Part shown: positions 23,842 through 32,546 of the stretch, one piece after another
Layout of the letters: the number at the start of each line of letters is the position of its first letter
Numbering within the stretch: position 1 is the first letter of the stretch
Position numbers and translations under genes: made by a program
The notes under the pieces: generated by a model
Database searches by the model: none
The model's input: only the letters and a program-made list of their open reading frames with translations
Told to the model about the DNA's origin: nothing
Source: CAYOLL01 sp964404765 [NCBI: uncultured Gemmatimonadota bacterium]
GTDB taxonomy: Bacteria; 4572-55
Reading direction: 5' to 3'
DNA length: 32,713 nt
Assembly: GCA_964404765.1 (NCBI GenBank)
Contig: CAYOLL010000062.1
Location: forward strand, 1-32,713

Positions 23842-26292
23842 TTAAACAAACAGTTGGTTTAGCTTAACCGGATTATCTTCCGCCATTAAATCCAGCTTAT
23901 TTATGCCGCATTGCACGATAATGCGGTCACCTTCTTTAAAACTACCGCGCAGCAATTCCTCGGATAATGGATTTTCGATATATTGCTGGATAGCCCGCTT
24001 GAGCGGACGTGCGCCGTATTCCGGATTATAGCCCCTCTCGATCAGAAAATCAATTGCGTCATCATTCATTTTAAGCGACATGGTTCGCTCGGACAATCTC
24101 ATCCGAATATCTTCAAGCAGGATTTCAACAATCTTTTTGATCTGCTCTTTGGCCAATGAATGAAAGACAACAATCTCATCCAAGCGGTTGATAAACTCAG
24201 GATTAAACGTCTTCTTCATCTCTTCCAGGACGTTTTTTTCCATCTTTTCATAAACGCTGCTTTCCGATTCTTGATGAAAACCCAAAGCCAGCTTATTCAG
24301 GGAGCGCGCGCCCAAATTAGAGGTCATAATAATGATGCAATTTTTAAAGTTGACTTTGCGGCCAAGGCTGTCCGTTACCAAGCCATCATCCAGAATTTGC
24401 AGCAGGACATTAAAAATATCGGGATGCGCCTTTTCAATTTCGTCAAACAGCACAACGCTATAAGGTTTGCGCCGAACACGCTCGCTCAACTGACCACCCT
24501 CTTGATAGCCTACATAACCCGGAGGCGCACCAAGCAGACGGCTAACCGTAAATTTTTCCATATATTCCGACATATCCAAACGAATCAAGGCATCGCGATC
24601 ATCAAACAGAAATTCCGCCAAAGCACGCGCCATTTCTGTTTTGCCAACGCCGGTCGGGCCCATAAAAATAAAAGAACCGATTGGACGACGCGGGTCTTTC
24701 ATACCGGAACGTGACCGTCGTAAAGCCGAAGACAGTACGCGTATCGCCTTATCCTGTCCGACAATACGCCGATGCAGCTCATCTTCCATCTTTAACAGCC
24801 TGCTCATCTCTGCTTCTTCCAGATGTGAAATTGGTACACCGCTAATATGCGCGATCACTTCAGCAATTAAGCGCTCATCAACATTACCATGACGACGCTT
24901 CTCGGATTTCAACCGGTTCTTAGCCTCGTCCAAGCGTTGCTGCAACTCTTTTTCCTGGTCACGTAAACGAGCGGCTTCTTCAAATTTCTGCTCTTTTACG
25001 GCTTGCTCTTTTTTCTCGGTCGCGCGGCCAATTTCTTTTTCCAGATCACGCACTTCCGGTGGATAAGGGTCGCCCTTCATCTGCAATCGTGCGCCCGCTT
25101 CGTCAATCACGTCAATCGCTTTGTCCGGTAAAAAGCGGTCGCTAATATAGCGATCCGACAGCTTGACCGCGGCAATCACAGCACCATCGGATATCGAAAC
25201 CTGATGGTGCTCCTCGTAGGTTTCTTTCAAGCCTTTGACGATGTCAATGGCATCTTCGATCGTTGGCGGGTCAACCATTACTGTCTGAAAGCGACGTTCA
25301 AGTGCACCATCTTTTTCAATATGCTTGCGGAATTCGTCCAGTGTCGTGGCGCCGATGCAGCGAATTTCGCCACGAGCCAAGGCCGGCTTAAGAATATTAG
25401 CGGCGTCCATCGCGCCTTCCGCTCCGCCGGCGCCGATCATGGTATGAATCTCGTCCAAAAAAATGATCACTTCTTTGCATTGATTCAGCTCGCCCATAAT
25501 CAGCTTCAGCCGTTCTTCAAACTGACCCCGATATTTTGTGCCGGCCACAACGGCGGCCAAATCTAAAGCCAAAATGCGCCTGTCCAACAATGTGTGCGGG
25601 ACTTTTTTGTTGATAATAAGTTGAGCCAATCCTTCTACAATTGCCGTTTTGCCTACACCGGGTTCGCCGATCAAAATCGGGTTGTTTTTCTTACGCCGGC
25701 TAAGAATTTGAGAAACGCGCTCAGTTTCCTTGCTGCGCCCAATGATTGGGTCCAGCTTGCCATCTTTGGCCATCGCAGTCAAATCGCGCGAAAAATGATC
25801 CAGCACAGGCGTTTTGCTCTTTTCTTTATCGTCTGCTCTGGCAGCCAGAGCCGGGTCGCCGCCCAAAATCCCAATCGTTTCCTCACGCGCCCGTTTTAGA
25901 TCAACGCCAAGCTGTGTCAATATTCGATAGGCTACGCCTTCGTCTTCATGCAAAAGACCCAGCAGAATGTGCTCGGTGCCGATGTAGTTGTGCTTGAGCA
26001 GTTCGGCTTCCTGACGGGCGTACTCCATTACTTTTTTTGCCAGGGGCGTCAGCGGAATTTCGCCAATCGTCATGGTGCCGCCGGCTGAGGAGACATTTTC
26101 TTCCAGAGCGACTTTAAGACGGTTAATATCCACGTCCAGTTCTTCCAGTACCGCCATGGCGACACCTTTACCGGCGCGGATAAGCGCAAGGAGCATGTGC
26201 TCGGTGCCGATGTAATCTGTACTCAGACGTTTTGCTTCTTCACGGGCTAATTGGAGAACCTTTTTAACCCTTTCCGTATAATACGGGCCCAC
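23842..26292 (-). CDS. clpC: ClpC-type AAA+ unfoldase
   Basis: 816 residues, normal for ClpC. It has two Clp_N repeats (about 5-140; [13 protein letters not shown] and [13 protein letters not shown]) and a first AAA+ module with Walker A GEPGVGKT (about 209-216) and [20 protein letters not shown]-domain ([17 protein letters not shown]) and a second AAA+ module with GPTGVGKTE and [15 protein letters not shown] follow. It unfolds substrates for ClpP; in Firmicutes it reads phospho-arginine marks put on by McsB. The start is the GTG at 26292, preceded by AAGGAGT at a good distance; an ATG at 26319 lies before that signal and is rejected. Third gene of mcsA-mcsB-clpC; no clpP in view. Confidence 0.95.
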   Translation of the reverse strand: MGPYYTERVKKVLQLAREEAKRLSTDYIGTEHMLLALIRAGKGVAMAVLEELDVDINRLKVALEENVSSAGGTMTIGEIPLTPLAKKVMEYARQEAELLKHNYIGTEHILLGLLHEDEGVAYRILTQLGVDLKRAREETIGILGGDPALAARADDKEKSKTPVLDHFSRDLTAMAKDGKLDPIIGRSKETERVSQILSRRKKNNPILIGEPGVGKTAIVEGLAQLIINKKVPHTLLDRRILALDLAAVVAGTKYRGQFEERLKLIMGELNQCKEVIIFLDEIHTMIGAGGAEGAMDAANILKPALARGEIRCIGATTLDEFRKHIEKDGALERRFQTVMVDPPTIEDAIDIVKGLKETYEEHHQVSISDGAVIAAVKLSDRYISDRFLPDKAIDVIDEAGARLQMKGDPYPPEVRDLEKEIGRATEKKEQAVKEQKFEEAARLRDQEKELQQRLDEAKNRLKSEKRRHGNVDERLIAEVIAHISGVPISHLEEAEMSRLLKMEDELHRRIVGQDKAIRVLSSALRRSRSGMKDPRRPIGSFIFMGPTGVGKTEMARALAEFLFDDRDALIRLDMSEYMEKFTVSRLLGAPPGYVGYQEGGQLSERVRRKPYSVVLFDEIEKAHPDIFNVLLQILDDGLVTDSLGRKVNFKNCIIIMTSNLGARSLNKLALGFHQESESSVYEKMEKNVLEEMKKTFNPEFINRLDEIVVFHSLAKEQIKKIVEILLEDIRMRLSERTMSLKMNDDAIDFLIERGYNPEYGARPLKRAIQQYIENPLSEELLRGSFKEGDRIIVQCGINKLDLMAEDNPVKLNQLFV

Positions 26293-26478
26293 AATTGACT
26301 CCTTATTTCTATGTCTCAAAAAGCATTGTCCAGGGTATCAATTACCGCTGGTCATATTTATTTTCGTTCTTTCAAAGTATTGAGAGCTATTCTCACTAAG
26401 GATTATTTTTGGCAGAAAATAGGACCTCAGCTTTTTTTAATGACATGGTCAATACTTACCAGTTTGCCTTGTGTAGAT

Positions 26479-26487
26479 ATTATACCA
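26479..26487 (-). promoter_or_regulatory. Extended -10 promoter candidate for clpC
   Basis: On the minus strand TGGTATAAT forms a consensus extended -10 element about 190 bp upstream of the clpC GTG, in the 207-bp gap after mcsB. No good -35 is seen, which extended -10 promoters tolerate. It would allow clpC expression separate from mcsA-mcsB. Confidence 0.4.
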
Positions 26488-26499
26488 AAACTCGGCAGT

Positions 26500-27582
26500 T
26501 CACGCCACATTTTCCTTACTGCTATGTCGCTCCAAATCTCTAATTCGTCGCCGGATAAGTTCCGCCCGTAAATGATCCCGTGCGATGGATTCAACTTCAC
26601 GACCCAGAAAATTTTGCAGATGGGCGGGTTGTGCCTGCAACACGATCTCGTTTAGCTGTTTGTAGCTCATGTTCTTGATCAAGCCAAGCGCAATCCCAAG
26701 TCGAATACCCGAAGATAGATTAATGACTTCTTCGGAGGTAATCATCCGGGCACAGCTTAAAATGCCGTAAGCGCGCCATATTTTATCTTCGATCTGTTGC
26801 CGGGCTTCTTTCATCATGACTTCACGCGCAATTTCTTCGCTTTTTAAAATATGCTGGGTTGTTTTTTCAAGATCCTCCAGTAAATCCATTTCTGACCGGC
26901 CAAGCGTAATTTGGTTGGAGATTTGAAACAAGTTTCCCTTCATTTCTGAGCCTTCGCCATAAAGTCCACGAACCGTCAGGCCCAGCTGGCTCAGGCTGTT
27001 TAAAACCTTCTTAATTTGCTTGGTCAGGGCCAGGCCAGGCAGGTGCATTAACAAGGACGCTCGCATTCCGGTGCCGACATTGGTCGGACAGGCAGTCAAA
27101 TAGCCGTATTTATCATCAAAAGAATACGTTAGGCGTGTTGTCAATTGATCGTCCAACTGATTGATATAAAACCAGCTTTGCATGATTTGCAAACCGGATA
27201 AAACAATTTGGATTCTTAAGTGATCTTCTTCATTGACCATGATGCTCAGACGGGTATCTTTGGAGATAATGACGCCACGGCCGGGTGCGGGCTGGGTCAT
27301 TTCGCGGCTCATCAAGTGGGATTCCAGCAAAAAAACACGCTCGTTGGGTGATAACTCGGACATCTCGACCACGAAGCCTTCTTTTAAAGCCGACAGGCCG
27401 GACGTACTATCACGAACCAACCGCCAAATCGTATTGCGCTGCGCATCCGTAGCGGCCGGCATAAAAACGTAGTCGGATAAATTACGAGCTAATCGGATAC
27501 GACTACTGATAATCATATCCGCGTTGGGTCCAACTCCATTTACCCATTCACAAGAGGTTGCCATTAAATCTTCGGAAAGCAC
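26500..27582 (-). CDS. mcsB: McsB protein-arginine kinase
   Basis: 360 residues, family length. The phosphagen-kinase fold shows SSRIRLARNL, NEEDHLRIQ, ACPTNVGTGMRASL and LYGEGSEMKGNLFQISNQ. Near the C-terminus is RDHLRA (within VESIARDHLRAELI), matching the RDxxRA motif used in Firmicute McsB to sense phospho-arginine. It phosphorylates arginines on proteins to mark them for ClpC-ClpP. The start is GTG at 27582 with GAGGT six bases upstream, 14 bp after mcsA; an ATG at 27564 is less well supported. It needs McsA as activator, encoded just upstream. Confidence 0.95.
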   Translation of the reverse strand: MLSEDLMATSCEWVNGVGPNADMIISSRIRLARNLSDYVFMPAATDAQRNTIWRLVRDSTSGLSALKEGFVVEMSELSPNERVFLLESHLMSREMTQPAPGRGVIISKDTRLSIMVNEEDHLRIQIVLSGLQIMQSWFYINQLDDQLTTRLTYSFDDKYGYLTACPTNVGTGMRASLLMHLPGLALTKQIKKVLNSLSQLGLTVRGLYGEGSEMKGNLFQISNQITLGRSEMDLLEDLEKTTQHILKSEEIAREVMMKEARQQIEDKIWRAYGILSCARMITSEEVINLSSGIRLGIALGLIKNMSYKQLNEIVLQAQPAHLQNFLGREVESIARDHLRAELIRRRIRDLERHSSKENVA

Positions 27583-27596
27583 GTAGAGACCTCGTG

Positions 27597-28154
27597 TTAA
27601 CTCAACTCAGGGTTGTTTTTTTTAAATTGCTCGGTCAGGTCGTAAATCATGTCGCGCAATTCGGCGGCTTGTTCAAAAGCTTCGGTCTTGACGGCTGCTT
27701 CCAACTTGCGATTCAGCGTTTCCAGCTCACGCTGATGCGCCAGTGTCCGGCTCAGGCGGGAGTGATCGTGCGCTAATGGGCGTTTCCCAACATGTTCCGG
27801 TCCGCCCTGAATTTCGGCAAAAATAGATTCTAAATAAAGGCTGAAGGCAAAATAGCAGCGAGCGCATCCCAACCGCCCTTTTTTGCGGAAAGTTTCGTAT
27901 GTCCAGCCGCAGCGATCACATTTTTTTAGCGCCTTATCGAATGAAAAAATATCACTAATGGCAATTAAAGGATTCTCAGCCTCGAGCTTAGCCTTTGGGG
28001 AAGACTTTAGCGGCTCAGCTTTGATTGCACTGGACTCGGATGCTCCCGATTTTTTGGCGCAATCATCACAAACATGGATCAGTGACTTCTTATCGCCAAT
28101 AATTTCGGTATATTGATGGAGCGCTTCTTTTTTGCCGCAAGTTTGGCATTTCAT
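27597..28154 (-). CDS. mcsA: McsA activator of protein-arginine kinase
   Basis: 185 residues. It has zinc-binding CxxC pairs at the N-terminus (MKCQTCGKK and CDDCAKK) and again mid-protein (KCDRCGWTY and CARCYF), and a C-terminal UVR motif (LNRKLEAAVKTEAFEQAAELR) that contacts Clp ATPases. First gene of a three-gene minus-strand operon with mcsB and clpC. In Bacillus the same operon begins with the repressor gene ctsR; none is present here, so regulation must differ. Confidence 0.92.
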   Translation of the reverse strand: MKCQTCGKKEALHQYTEIIGDKKSLIHVCDDCAKKSGASESSAIKAEPLKSSPKAKLEAENPLIAISDIFSFDKALKKCDRCGWTYETFRKKGRLGCARCYFAFSLYLESIFAEIQGGPEHVGKRPLAHDHSRLSRTLAHQRELETLNRKLEAAVKTEAFEQAAELRDMIYDLTEQFKKNNPELS

Positions 28155-28179
28155 AATTCGCTCATGATGTAGCTATTAA

Positions 28180-28288
28180 AATCGGAACACGGATTCTCAC
28201 GAGTTCAACGGACTTTTGTAGATAAAAACGTAAAACATAAAAAAATCGGTGCTAATCCGTAGAATCGGTGCTAATCCGTGTTCCGATT
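28180..28288. repeat. 109-bp MITE-like element with 16-bp inverted ends
   Basis: AATCGGAACACGGATT (28180-28195) and AATCCGTGTTCCGATT (28273-28288) are perfect inverted repeats. Inside, AATCGGTGCTAATCCGT occurs twice with a 19-bp period (28244-28260 and 28263-28279). The element sits upstream of mcsA, where the operon promoter would be expected. Confidence 0.8.
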
Positions 28289-28347
28289 ATTGTAAATAAG
28301 TTCGTGATTCTTTGTGCTTTAGCAATTTTGTGACAAAGCTTAAATCG

Positions 28348-29019
28348 TCAAAATCGAACATGGCCGTCCTGTAATCGAATCTTAACATCGGACAATTCGG
28401 CCAGGCTTTCATTATGTGTTACTATAATAAATGTTTTTTTCTCGTCACGGCATAAGTTTTTCATTAAAAGATGCAAATCCGCCGCGTTTTTTTGATCTAA
28501 ATTGCCGGAAGGTTCGTCCGCTAAAATCAGCTCTGGATTATTCATCAAAGCACGGGCCATAGCTACGCGTTGCTGTTCTCCCCCGGAAAGCTCGCCCGGT
28601 TTATGGGTCAGACGACCTGTCAAGCCCACTTTTTCCAGCAATTGACGCGCCCGGCTTTCCACCTGCCCGGTTTTTTGGCGGGCAATCAGCGCGGGCATCA
28701 TGACATTTTCCAGGGCGGTAAATTCCGGTAACAGATGGTGAAATTGGAAGACAAAACCAATCGTGCGGTTACGGAAGGCCGCCAATTCTTTTTCCGATTG
28801 ACCGAACACATTCTGCCCGCGAAATAATACCGTGCCGGCGGTCGGCCGATCCAGCGTGCCCATAATATGCAGCAACGTGCTTTTGCCCGCTCCCGACGGT
28901 CCGACAACCGTGATCATTTGTCCGGATTCGATCTGCAAATTAATACCTTTGAGAACATCAATTGTTTGCCGATCGAGTTGGTAAGATTTATAAATATTGT
29001 TTAATTCTAACAGCGCCAT
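28348..29019 (-). CDS. lolD: LolD-like ABC transporter ATP-binding protein
   Basis: 223 residues, LolD/MacB ATPase size. Walker [11 protein letters not shown]-loop [18 protein letters not shown], signature [15 protein letters not shown], Walker [13 protein letters not shown] and switch His in [14 protein letters not shown] is typical of LolD, which powers lipoprotein release from the inner membrane. The frame is open further upstream, but only the ATG at 29019 ([14 protein letters not shown]) starts the ABC domain, five bases after the preceding gene. No LolC/E permease is adjacent; the YbbP-type permease at 4532 is far away. Confidence 0.85.
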   Translation of the reverse strand: MALLELNNIYKSYQLDRQTIDVLKGINLQIESGQMITVVGPSGAGKSTLLHIMGTLDRPTAGTVLFRGQNVFGQSEKELAAFRNRTIGFVFQFHHLLPEFTALENVMMPALIARQKTGQVESRARQLLEKVGLTGRLTHKPGELSGGEQQRVAMARALMNNPELILADEPSGNLDQKNAADLHLLMKNLCRDEKKTFIIVTHNESLAELSDVKIRLQDGHVRF

Positions 29020-29024
29020 GTGTG

Positions 29025-29606
29025 CTATGCCTTCCCGGTAACGGCAGGATTTCCGAAACGACTGTGTAAGGCGCTCACCAGCTTCCGATCCGCTTGCGGT
29101 GAGAGCAATTCCAGCGGCGAAAAGCCTTTCTGCCGGGCAGTGTAAAACATCCACATCAACAAGCATACCGTAATCAGGATATTGGGCCAGGCATTGAGCG
29201 TCCACTGACCGGCCCAGGTAATTTGCCAGGCGTCGGAAAAGGGCAGCAGATAAGGAATCGGCCATTGATACCCATCGGGGCCGCGTCCACCGAGAATATC
29301 CCCCAATAAATGTAAGTGAAAACTAATCGCCGTTAAAAAAAGCACCTGCCGGCGACGTTTGCCGAGCCAGGTACTAATCGCAATAACAATCAGAGCCATG
29401 CCCAGATTGTGACCCAACACATGGTGATAGGCGGACCAGTAATAGAGGGGCTGCTCCGGATCATGTTTAAGCCAATCCGCAACAATTCCCATGCCGTCAA
29501 AATCCGGAATAATACCCGCCAGCGTAATTAGGGCGCGATCGCGCTTCTCCGTCGATATGCCGGCGGCAACCGTCCAACCTATCAGGCCGTGCGTGATAGG
29601 GTTCAC
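29025..29606 (-). CDS. Membrane-bound metal-dependent hydrolase-like protein (YdjM/DUF457 type)
   Basis: 193 residues with several hydrophobic helices. A pattern of metal-ligand-like residues typical of the family is seen: THGLIGW, GIIPDFDG, HHVLGHNLG and SFHLHLLGDILGGRGPDGYQW. The biochemical role of this family is not settled. The GTG start overlaps the miaB stop (GTGA), so translation is coupled; the LolD-like gene follows five bases after its stop. Confidence 0.75.
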   Translation of the reverse strand: MNPITHGLIGWTVAAGISTEKRDRALITLAGIIPDFDGMGIVADWLKHDPEQPLYYWSAYHHVLGHNLGMALIVIAISTWLGKRRRQVLFLTAISFHLHLLGDILGGRGPDGYQWPIPYLLPFSDAWQITWAGQWTLNAWPNILITVCLLMWMFYTARQKGFSPLELLSPQADRKLVSALHSRFGNPAVTGKA

Positions 29607-30946
29607 GAAAGGCGCTCCGTTTGCAGATTCGCGGCGTCGGTTATTTTTTCCCCAATCAGTGTCCAGCCGCTGGTCTCTTTGATTTTGACGCGCGCCAGAT
29701 CGCCGGGTTGTTCGCCGTTTTTGGCAAAAACGACCGTTTGATTCTGCCGGGTTCGACCGGCGCTTTGTCCCTCGCGTTGGGCGTCGCCTTCCACCATGAC
29801 TTCAAAGGTTTGACCGATCAGGCTGCGGCCGCGCTCAAAGGTTTGCTCGCGCTGCAGCGCAATCACTTTTTCCAAGCGTTCCTGCGCGACTTCGTCCGGC
29901 ACGGCCTCTTTTAGAAAATGCTTGGCCGGTGTGCCTTCGCGATAGGAATACTTAAACATAAATGATGTGTGATATTTTACTTCCTGCATCAAGTCGACGG
30001 TCATTTGAAAATCCTCATCGGTCTCGCCGGGGAAGCCGACGATAATGTCGGTCGTCAGGCCGATGGTTGGCATCAGCTCGCGCAGCCGCTTGATTTGGGC
30101 TAAATAATCTTCAATTTTGTACAAGCGCACCATGCGTTTTAACATGCGGTTGGAGCCGGATTGTACCGGAAAGTGCAGATGCTCGCAGACTTTAGCGCAT
30201 TCGGCCATGGCCAGCATGGCTTCGTCGGTCATTTCATAAGGATGCGGGCTGGTGAAACGGATGCGCTCCAGGCCGTCCGTGTCATTGAGCAGCCGCAGCA
30301 GTTGGGCAAAATTGGCCGTGCCGTCCGTGTAGGCATTGACCGTCTGCCCCAGCAGGGTAATCTCCTTGACGCCGCCGGCCGCCAACGTCCGCGCTTCGTC
30401 CAGAATTTGTTGATGAGGCCGGCATTTTTCTACCCCGCGCACATACGGCACGATGCAAAAAGTGCAGGCTTTGTTACAGCCGCGCATGATGGTGATCCAG
30501 GCGTGCGGCCCGTTGGCGCGCACCGGCATCATGCCGTCGTAGTTTTCGGCTTCGTCCAAACGCAGCCAGGATTGCTGCTGATGGGTTTGCCGCACCCCGG
30601 CGATCAATTCCGGCAAATGGCGATAGCCGTCCGGCCCAAGCACCAGGTCGATATACGGCGCTTTTTTGAGCAACTGCCCGCCGATGCGCTGGGCCATGCA
30701 GCCGGTCACGCCGATAATCAGGTCTTTATTTTGTTGCTTCAGCTTGTTGATATGGCTGACCCGGCCCAGAATGCGCTGCTCGGCATGATCGCGGATGGCG
30801 CAGGTGTTCAGCAGAATCAAGTCGGCTTCTTCCAGTTTGTCGGTGGGCGTCATGCCGTTTTTGGCCAGTACGCCATGCATCAGCTCGGAATCGCTGACGT
30901 TCATCTGGCAGCCGTAAGTTTCGATGTGAAATTTGAGTGGGGTCAT
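29603..30946 (-). CDS. miaB: MiaB tRNA methylthiotransferase
   Basis: 447 residues. The UPF0004 domain has the three cluster Cys residues (Cys13 in ETYGCQMN, Cys49 in LNTCAIRD, Cys83 in GCMAQR). The radical SAM motif is CNKACTFC (Cys157, 161, 164), and a TRAM domain ends the protein. It adds the methylthio group to i6A37 of tRNAs reading UNN codons. The ATG overlaps the stop of the upstream RelE/ParE-like toxin (ATGA), so miaB is translationally coupled to a toxin-antitoxin operon. Copies of its first codons occur twice more upstream (31424-31483 and 32099-32152). Confidence 0.95.
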   Translation of the reverse strand: MTPLKFHIETYGCQMNVSDSELMHGVLAKNGMTPTDKLEEADLILLNTCAIRDHAEQRILGRVSHINKLKQQNKDLIIGVTGCMAQRIGGQLLKKAPYIDLVLGPDGYRHLPELIAGVRQTHQQQSWLRLDEAENYDGMMPVRANGPHAWITIMRGCNKACTFCIVPYVRGVEKCRPHQQILDEARTLAAGGVKEITLLGQTVNAYTDGTANFAQLLRLLNDTDGLERIRFTSPHPYEMTDEAMLAMAECAKVCEHLHFPVQSGSNRMLKRMVRLYKIEDYLAQIKRLRELMPTIGLTTDIIVGFPGETDEDFQMTVDLMQEVKYHTSFMFKYSYREGTPAKHFLKEAVPDEVAQERLEKVIALQREQTFERGRSLIGQTFEVMVEGDAQREGQSAGRTRQNQTVVFAKNGEQPGDLARVKIKETSGWTLIGEKITDAANLQTERLS

Positions 30947-31209
30947 TTTATGAGTCCTTTGAGCAGTCGTTCATATTCAGGATGACTGCCGATCCAAAAC
31001 CAGTAAATATCGCCCTTCTCATCAAGCCCTAAGGCGCGATAATGAAGGCCGATGCGCACCGAGTACAATTCGCCAATTTTCTTGAAGTGAAGCGACGGAT
31101 GCTGTGGATCGTGCTTTAGCAAATCGAAATTTTTGTCGGCAAGTTCTTGAACATATCTTGGAAGTCGGGCATAACAATCCCAAAACTCGCCGGTGGTATG
31201 GTGAATCAA
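30943..31209 (-). CDS. RelE/ParE-superfamily toxin
   Basis: 88 residues with the RelE/ParE pattern: FWDCYARLPRYVQELADKNFDLLKHDPQHPSLHFKKI, then YSVRIGLHYRALG and a C-terminal WFWIGSHPEYERLL with the His/Tyr expected near the active end. Probably an mRNA interferase. It starts with TTG overlapping the antitoxin stop (TTGA); no ATG or GTG is available in frame. Its stop overlaps the miaB start. Unit 1 of the stacked toxin-antitoxin region. Confidence 0.8.
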   Translation of the reverse strand: MIHHTTGEFWDCYARLPRYVQELADKNFDLLKHDPQHPSLHFKKIGELYSVRIGLHYRALGLDEKGDIYWFWIGSHPEYERLLKGLIK

Positions 31210-31403
31210 ATTGCCTTCACCTTTCCGGCTTTAATATCTTGCCGTACCGTTTGAATTAATTTATCTAATTTGCCGGTTTTCAAATCATCTTCAATTTGCC
31301 GATCCCACAGTCCGTTATCATATTCCGCCATCCAGCGAATGAGCTCCACCATATCCTCGTGGGATAAATGCTGAATAGCATTTTTCAGTTCATTGATAGA
31401 CAT
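31206..31403 (-). CDS. Antitoxin of the RelE/ParE-like module
   Basis: 65 residues, helical and charged, starting MSINELKNAIQHLSHEDMVE and ending LIQTVRQDIKAGKVKAI. The size, the antitoxin-first order and the 4-base overlap with a RelE-like toxin identify it as the partner; no DNA-binding domain is obvious. A strong AAGGAGAG Shine-Dalgarno lies before the ATG. Confidence 0.75.
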   Translation of the reverse strand: MSINELKNAIQHLSHEDMVELIRWMAEYDNGLWDRQIEDDLKTGKLDKLIQTVRQDIKAGKVKAI

Positions 31404-31423
31404 GCTCTCTCCTTTTTTATGCG

Positions 31424-31483
31424 GGAATCGCGGACATTCATCCGGCCGCCGTAAGTTTCGATGTGAAATTTGAGTGGGGTCAT
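31424..31483 (-). pseudogene. Fossil miaB start, copy B
   Basis: These 60 bp match the first 60 bp of miaB (30887-30946) at 56 positions. Translated they read MTPLKFHIETYGGRMNV, so the first cluster Cys (Cys13) is now Gly and the next residue Arg. The copy runs into the ribosome site of the RelE-like module's antitoxin. It lies 19 bp after the stop of the CopG-type antitoxin gene. Confidence 0.9.
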
Positions 31484-31502
31484 GCTACAATTTTCTTGGT
31501 TT

Positions 31503-31811
31503 TCATAAGCTTGTAGCGCTTTCAAGCGTGACAAAATCATGTTCATGTTTATTCGTCAGTTGCATAATTTTTTCCTGCACCCATAAATTGAGCAGCGTAT
31601 CGGGAGAGACACCTCGCTTTTCGGCGATATGGCGCAATTCGTTGGATAGTTCCTTCTCGACCGCATAAAGCACGGTTTCGGATTGAATATCTACTTCAAA
31701 TTGTGCTTCATGGCCTTGCTCCCAATAATCCGCTAAATCGTGCCGATCCCAAAACTCACCCATTTCTTCGTATGATGCCGCTTTGGAGATGGAACTCTTA
31801 TTTCTTTTCAT
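31503..31811 (-). CDS. CopG/BrnA-type antitoxin
   Basis: 102 residues from the ATG at 31811 (AGGAAATGTT upstream). It shows the CopG-family antitoxin layout SISKAASYEEMGEFWDRHDL, then FEVDIQSETVLYAVEKELSN and ELRHIAEKRGVSPDTLLNLW, ending with a ribbon-helix-helix-like segment. It follows a BrnT-like toxin gene with a 14-base overlap. The toxin-first order fits BrnT/BrnA systems. An upstream in-frame start at 31841 would overlap the toxin further and lacks a ribosome site. Confidence 0.8.
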   Translation of the reverse strand: MKRNKSSISKAASYEEMGEFWDRHDLADYWEQGHEAQFEVDIQSETVLYAVEKELSNELRHIAEKRGVSPDTLLNLWVQEKIMQLTNKHEHDFVTLESATSL

Positions 31812-32082
31812 AACATTTCCTTTCTTTTGATGACATCTCACGGGCTGACAAAATCAGCGCTTTTTTGTCTTGCTTGTAAACAAAAAAGACGATCAGGTAG
31901 CGCCCGTCATCGGTTCGGCCCAAAGCCGAATAAACATCTTCGTCTTTTTGATGCCCTTTTTCAACAAAGTGGAAGTAAGGTTTGTTGGCAAGGGCTTCCA
32001 CAACTTCGTGCTGTAGAACATGATGCTTATGCTGAATTTTATACAAAATATCTTCCAGCCAAATAATCCCGCTGATTTTCAA
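31798..32082 (-). CDS. BrnT-like toxin
   Basis: 94 residues. The C-terminal half fits the BrnT/DUF497 fold: DVYSALGRTDDGRYLIVFFV, then KALILSAREMSSKERKCYEKK, the SARxxSxxERxxY ending being typical. The N-terminal WDxxKxxxNxxKHG motif is replaced by IIWLEDILYKIQHKHHV, so it is a divergent member. Predicted ribonuclease toxin neutralised by the downstream CopG-type antitoxin. The start is TTG at 32082 with AGGGG upstream; a stop lies shortly before, so no alternative exists. Confidence 0.7.
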   Translation of the reverse strand: MKISGIIWLEDILYKIQHKHHVLQHEVVEALANKPYFHFVEKGHQKDEDVYSALGRTDDGRYLIVFFVYKQDKKALILSAREMSSKERKCYEKK

Positions 32083-32098
32083 GATGCAGTCCCCTGTT

Positions 32099-32152
32099 GA
32101 CGTTCATCCGGCAGCCGTGAGTTTCGATGTGGAATTTGAAAGGTTGCGCCAT
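32099..32152 (-). pseudogene. Fossil miaB start, copy C
   Basis: The minus strand reads MAQPFKFHIETHGCRMNV. Nucleotide identity to the functional miaB start is 37/40 over the codons for FHIETxGCxMNV and then drops. The cluster Cys is retained but the first codons differ (MAQPF against MTPL), so it is not a simple copy of the present gene; it looks like the start of another miaB allele or relative. It begins 4 bp after the VapC stop and runs into the BrnT-like gene. Confidence 0.85.
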
Positions 32153-32156
32153 TAAG

Positions 32157-32546
32157 CTATCGCTCCAATAAGATCAAGTTGGCAACGCGCATAAAGTGCT
32201 TCCGATTTAGCGTGAGCAAAGGCATTTCATGAGTCAGCGCTGTTGCGGCTATCAATATGTCCGGCAATTCGATGAGTTGATTTTGACGTTTCAGTTCATG
32301 GTAAATCTGCGTGGCGCACTCGACGCATTCTGTCGAGAAAGGAGTTATCGGAATCGTATCCAGCATTTCTTCGATAAAGGCACGATTTTCCAGTGTAGCG
32401 CCAACGCGGAACTCAAATTCGGTGATTGCCGATATGGCGACATCGTAATCCGCCGTTATTTGATAAAACAGTGTTGGATCTTTTCGCTTTTTGCGAAGAT
32501 GATCAATCAAAACAGTCGTGTCCATCAAAATGTTTTTATTGACCAT
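32157..32546 (-). CDS. vapC: VapC-type PIN-domain ribonuclease toxin
   Basis: 129 residues from the ATG at 32546. PIN motifs are complete: ILMDTTVLIDHL (first Asp), ISAITEFEFRVG (Glu), IELPDILIAATAL (Asp) and LLTLNRKHF. It should cleave RNA with magnesium. The start overlaps the end of the upstream antitoxin gene; an ATG at 32558 is an alternative. This is the furthest-upstream module of the stack at miaB. Confidence 0.85.
   Translation of the reverse strand: MVNKNILMDTTVLIDHLRKKRKDPTLFYQITADYDVAISAITEFEFRVGATLENRAFIEEMLDTIPITPFSTECVECATQIYHELKRQNQLIELPDILIAATALTHEMPLLTLNRKHFMRVANLILLER

Noticed and set aside
26293-26319. ATG start at 26319 for ClpC
   Set aside because: The strong Shine-Dalgarno lies downstream of it and points to the GTG at 26292, which also matches the usual ClpC N-terminus.
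29020-29265. 82-residue N-terminal extension of the LolD-like ATPase
   Set aside because: It overlaps the coding end of the YdjM-like gene in another frame and shows no ABC sequence; the normal start is at 29019.
30161-30985. 274-residue plus-strand open frame opposite miaB
   Set aside because: It is the antisense of miaB, whose motifs are complete; codon composition and lack of any domain mark it as a shadow.
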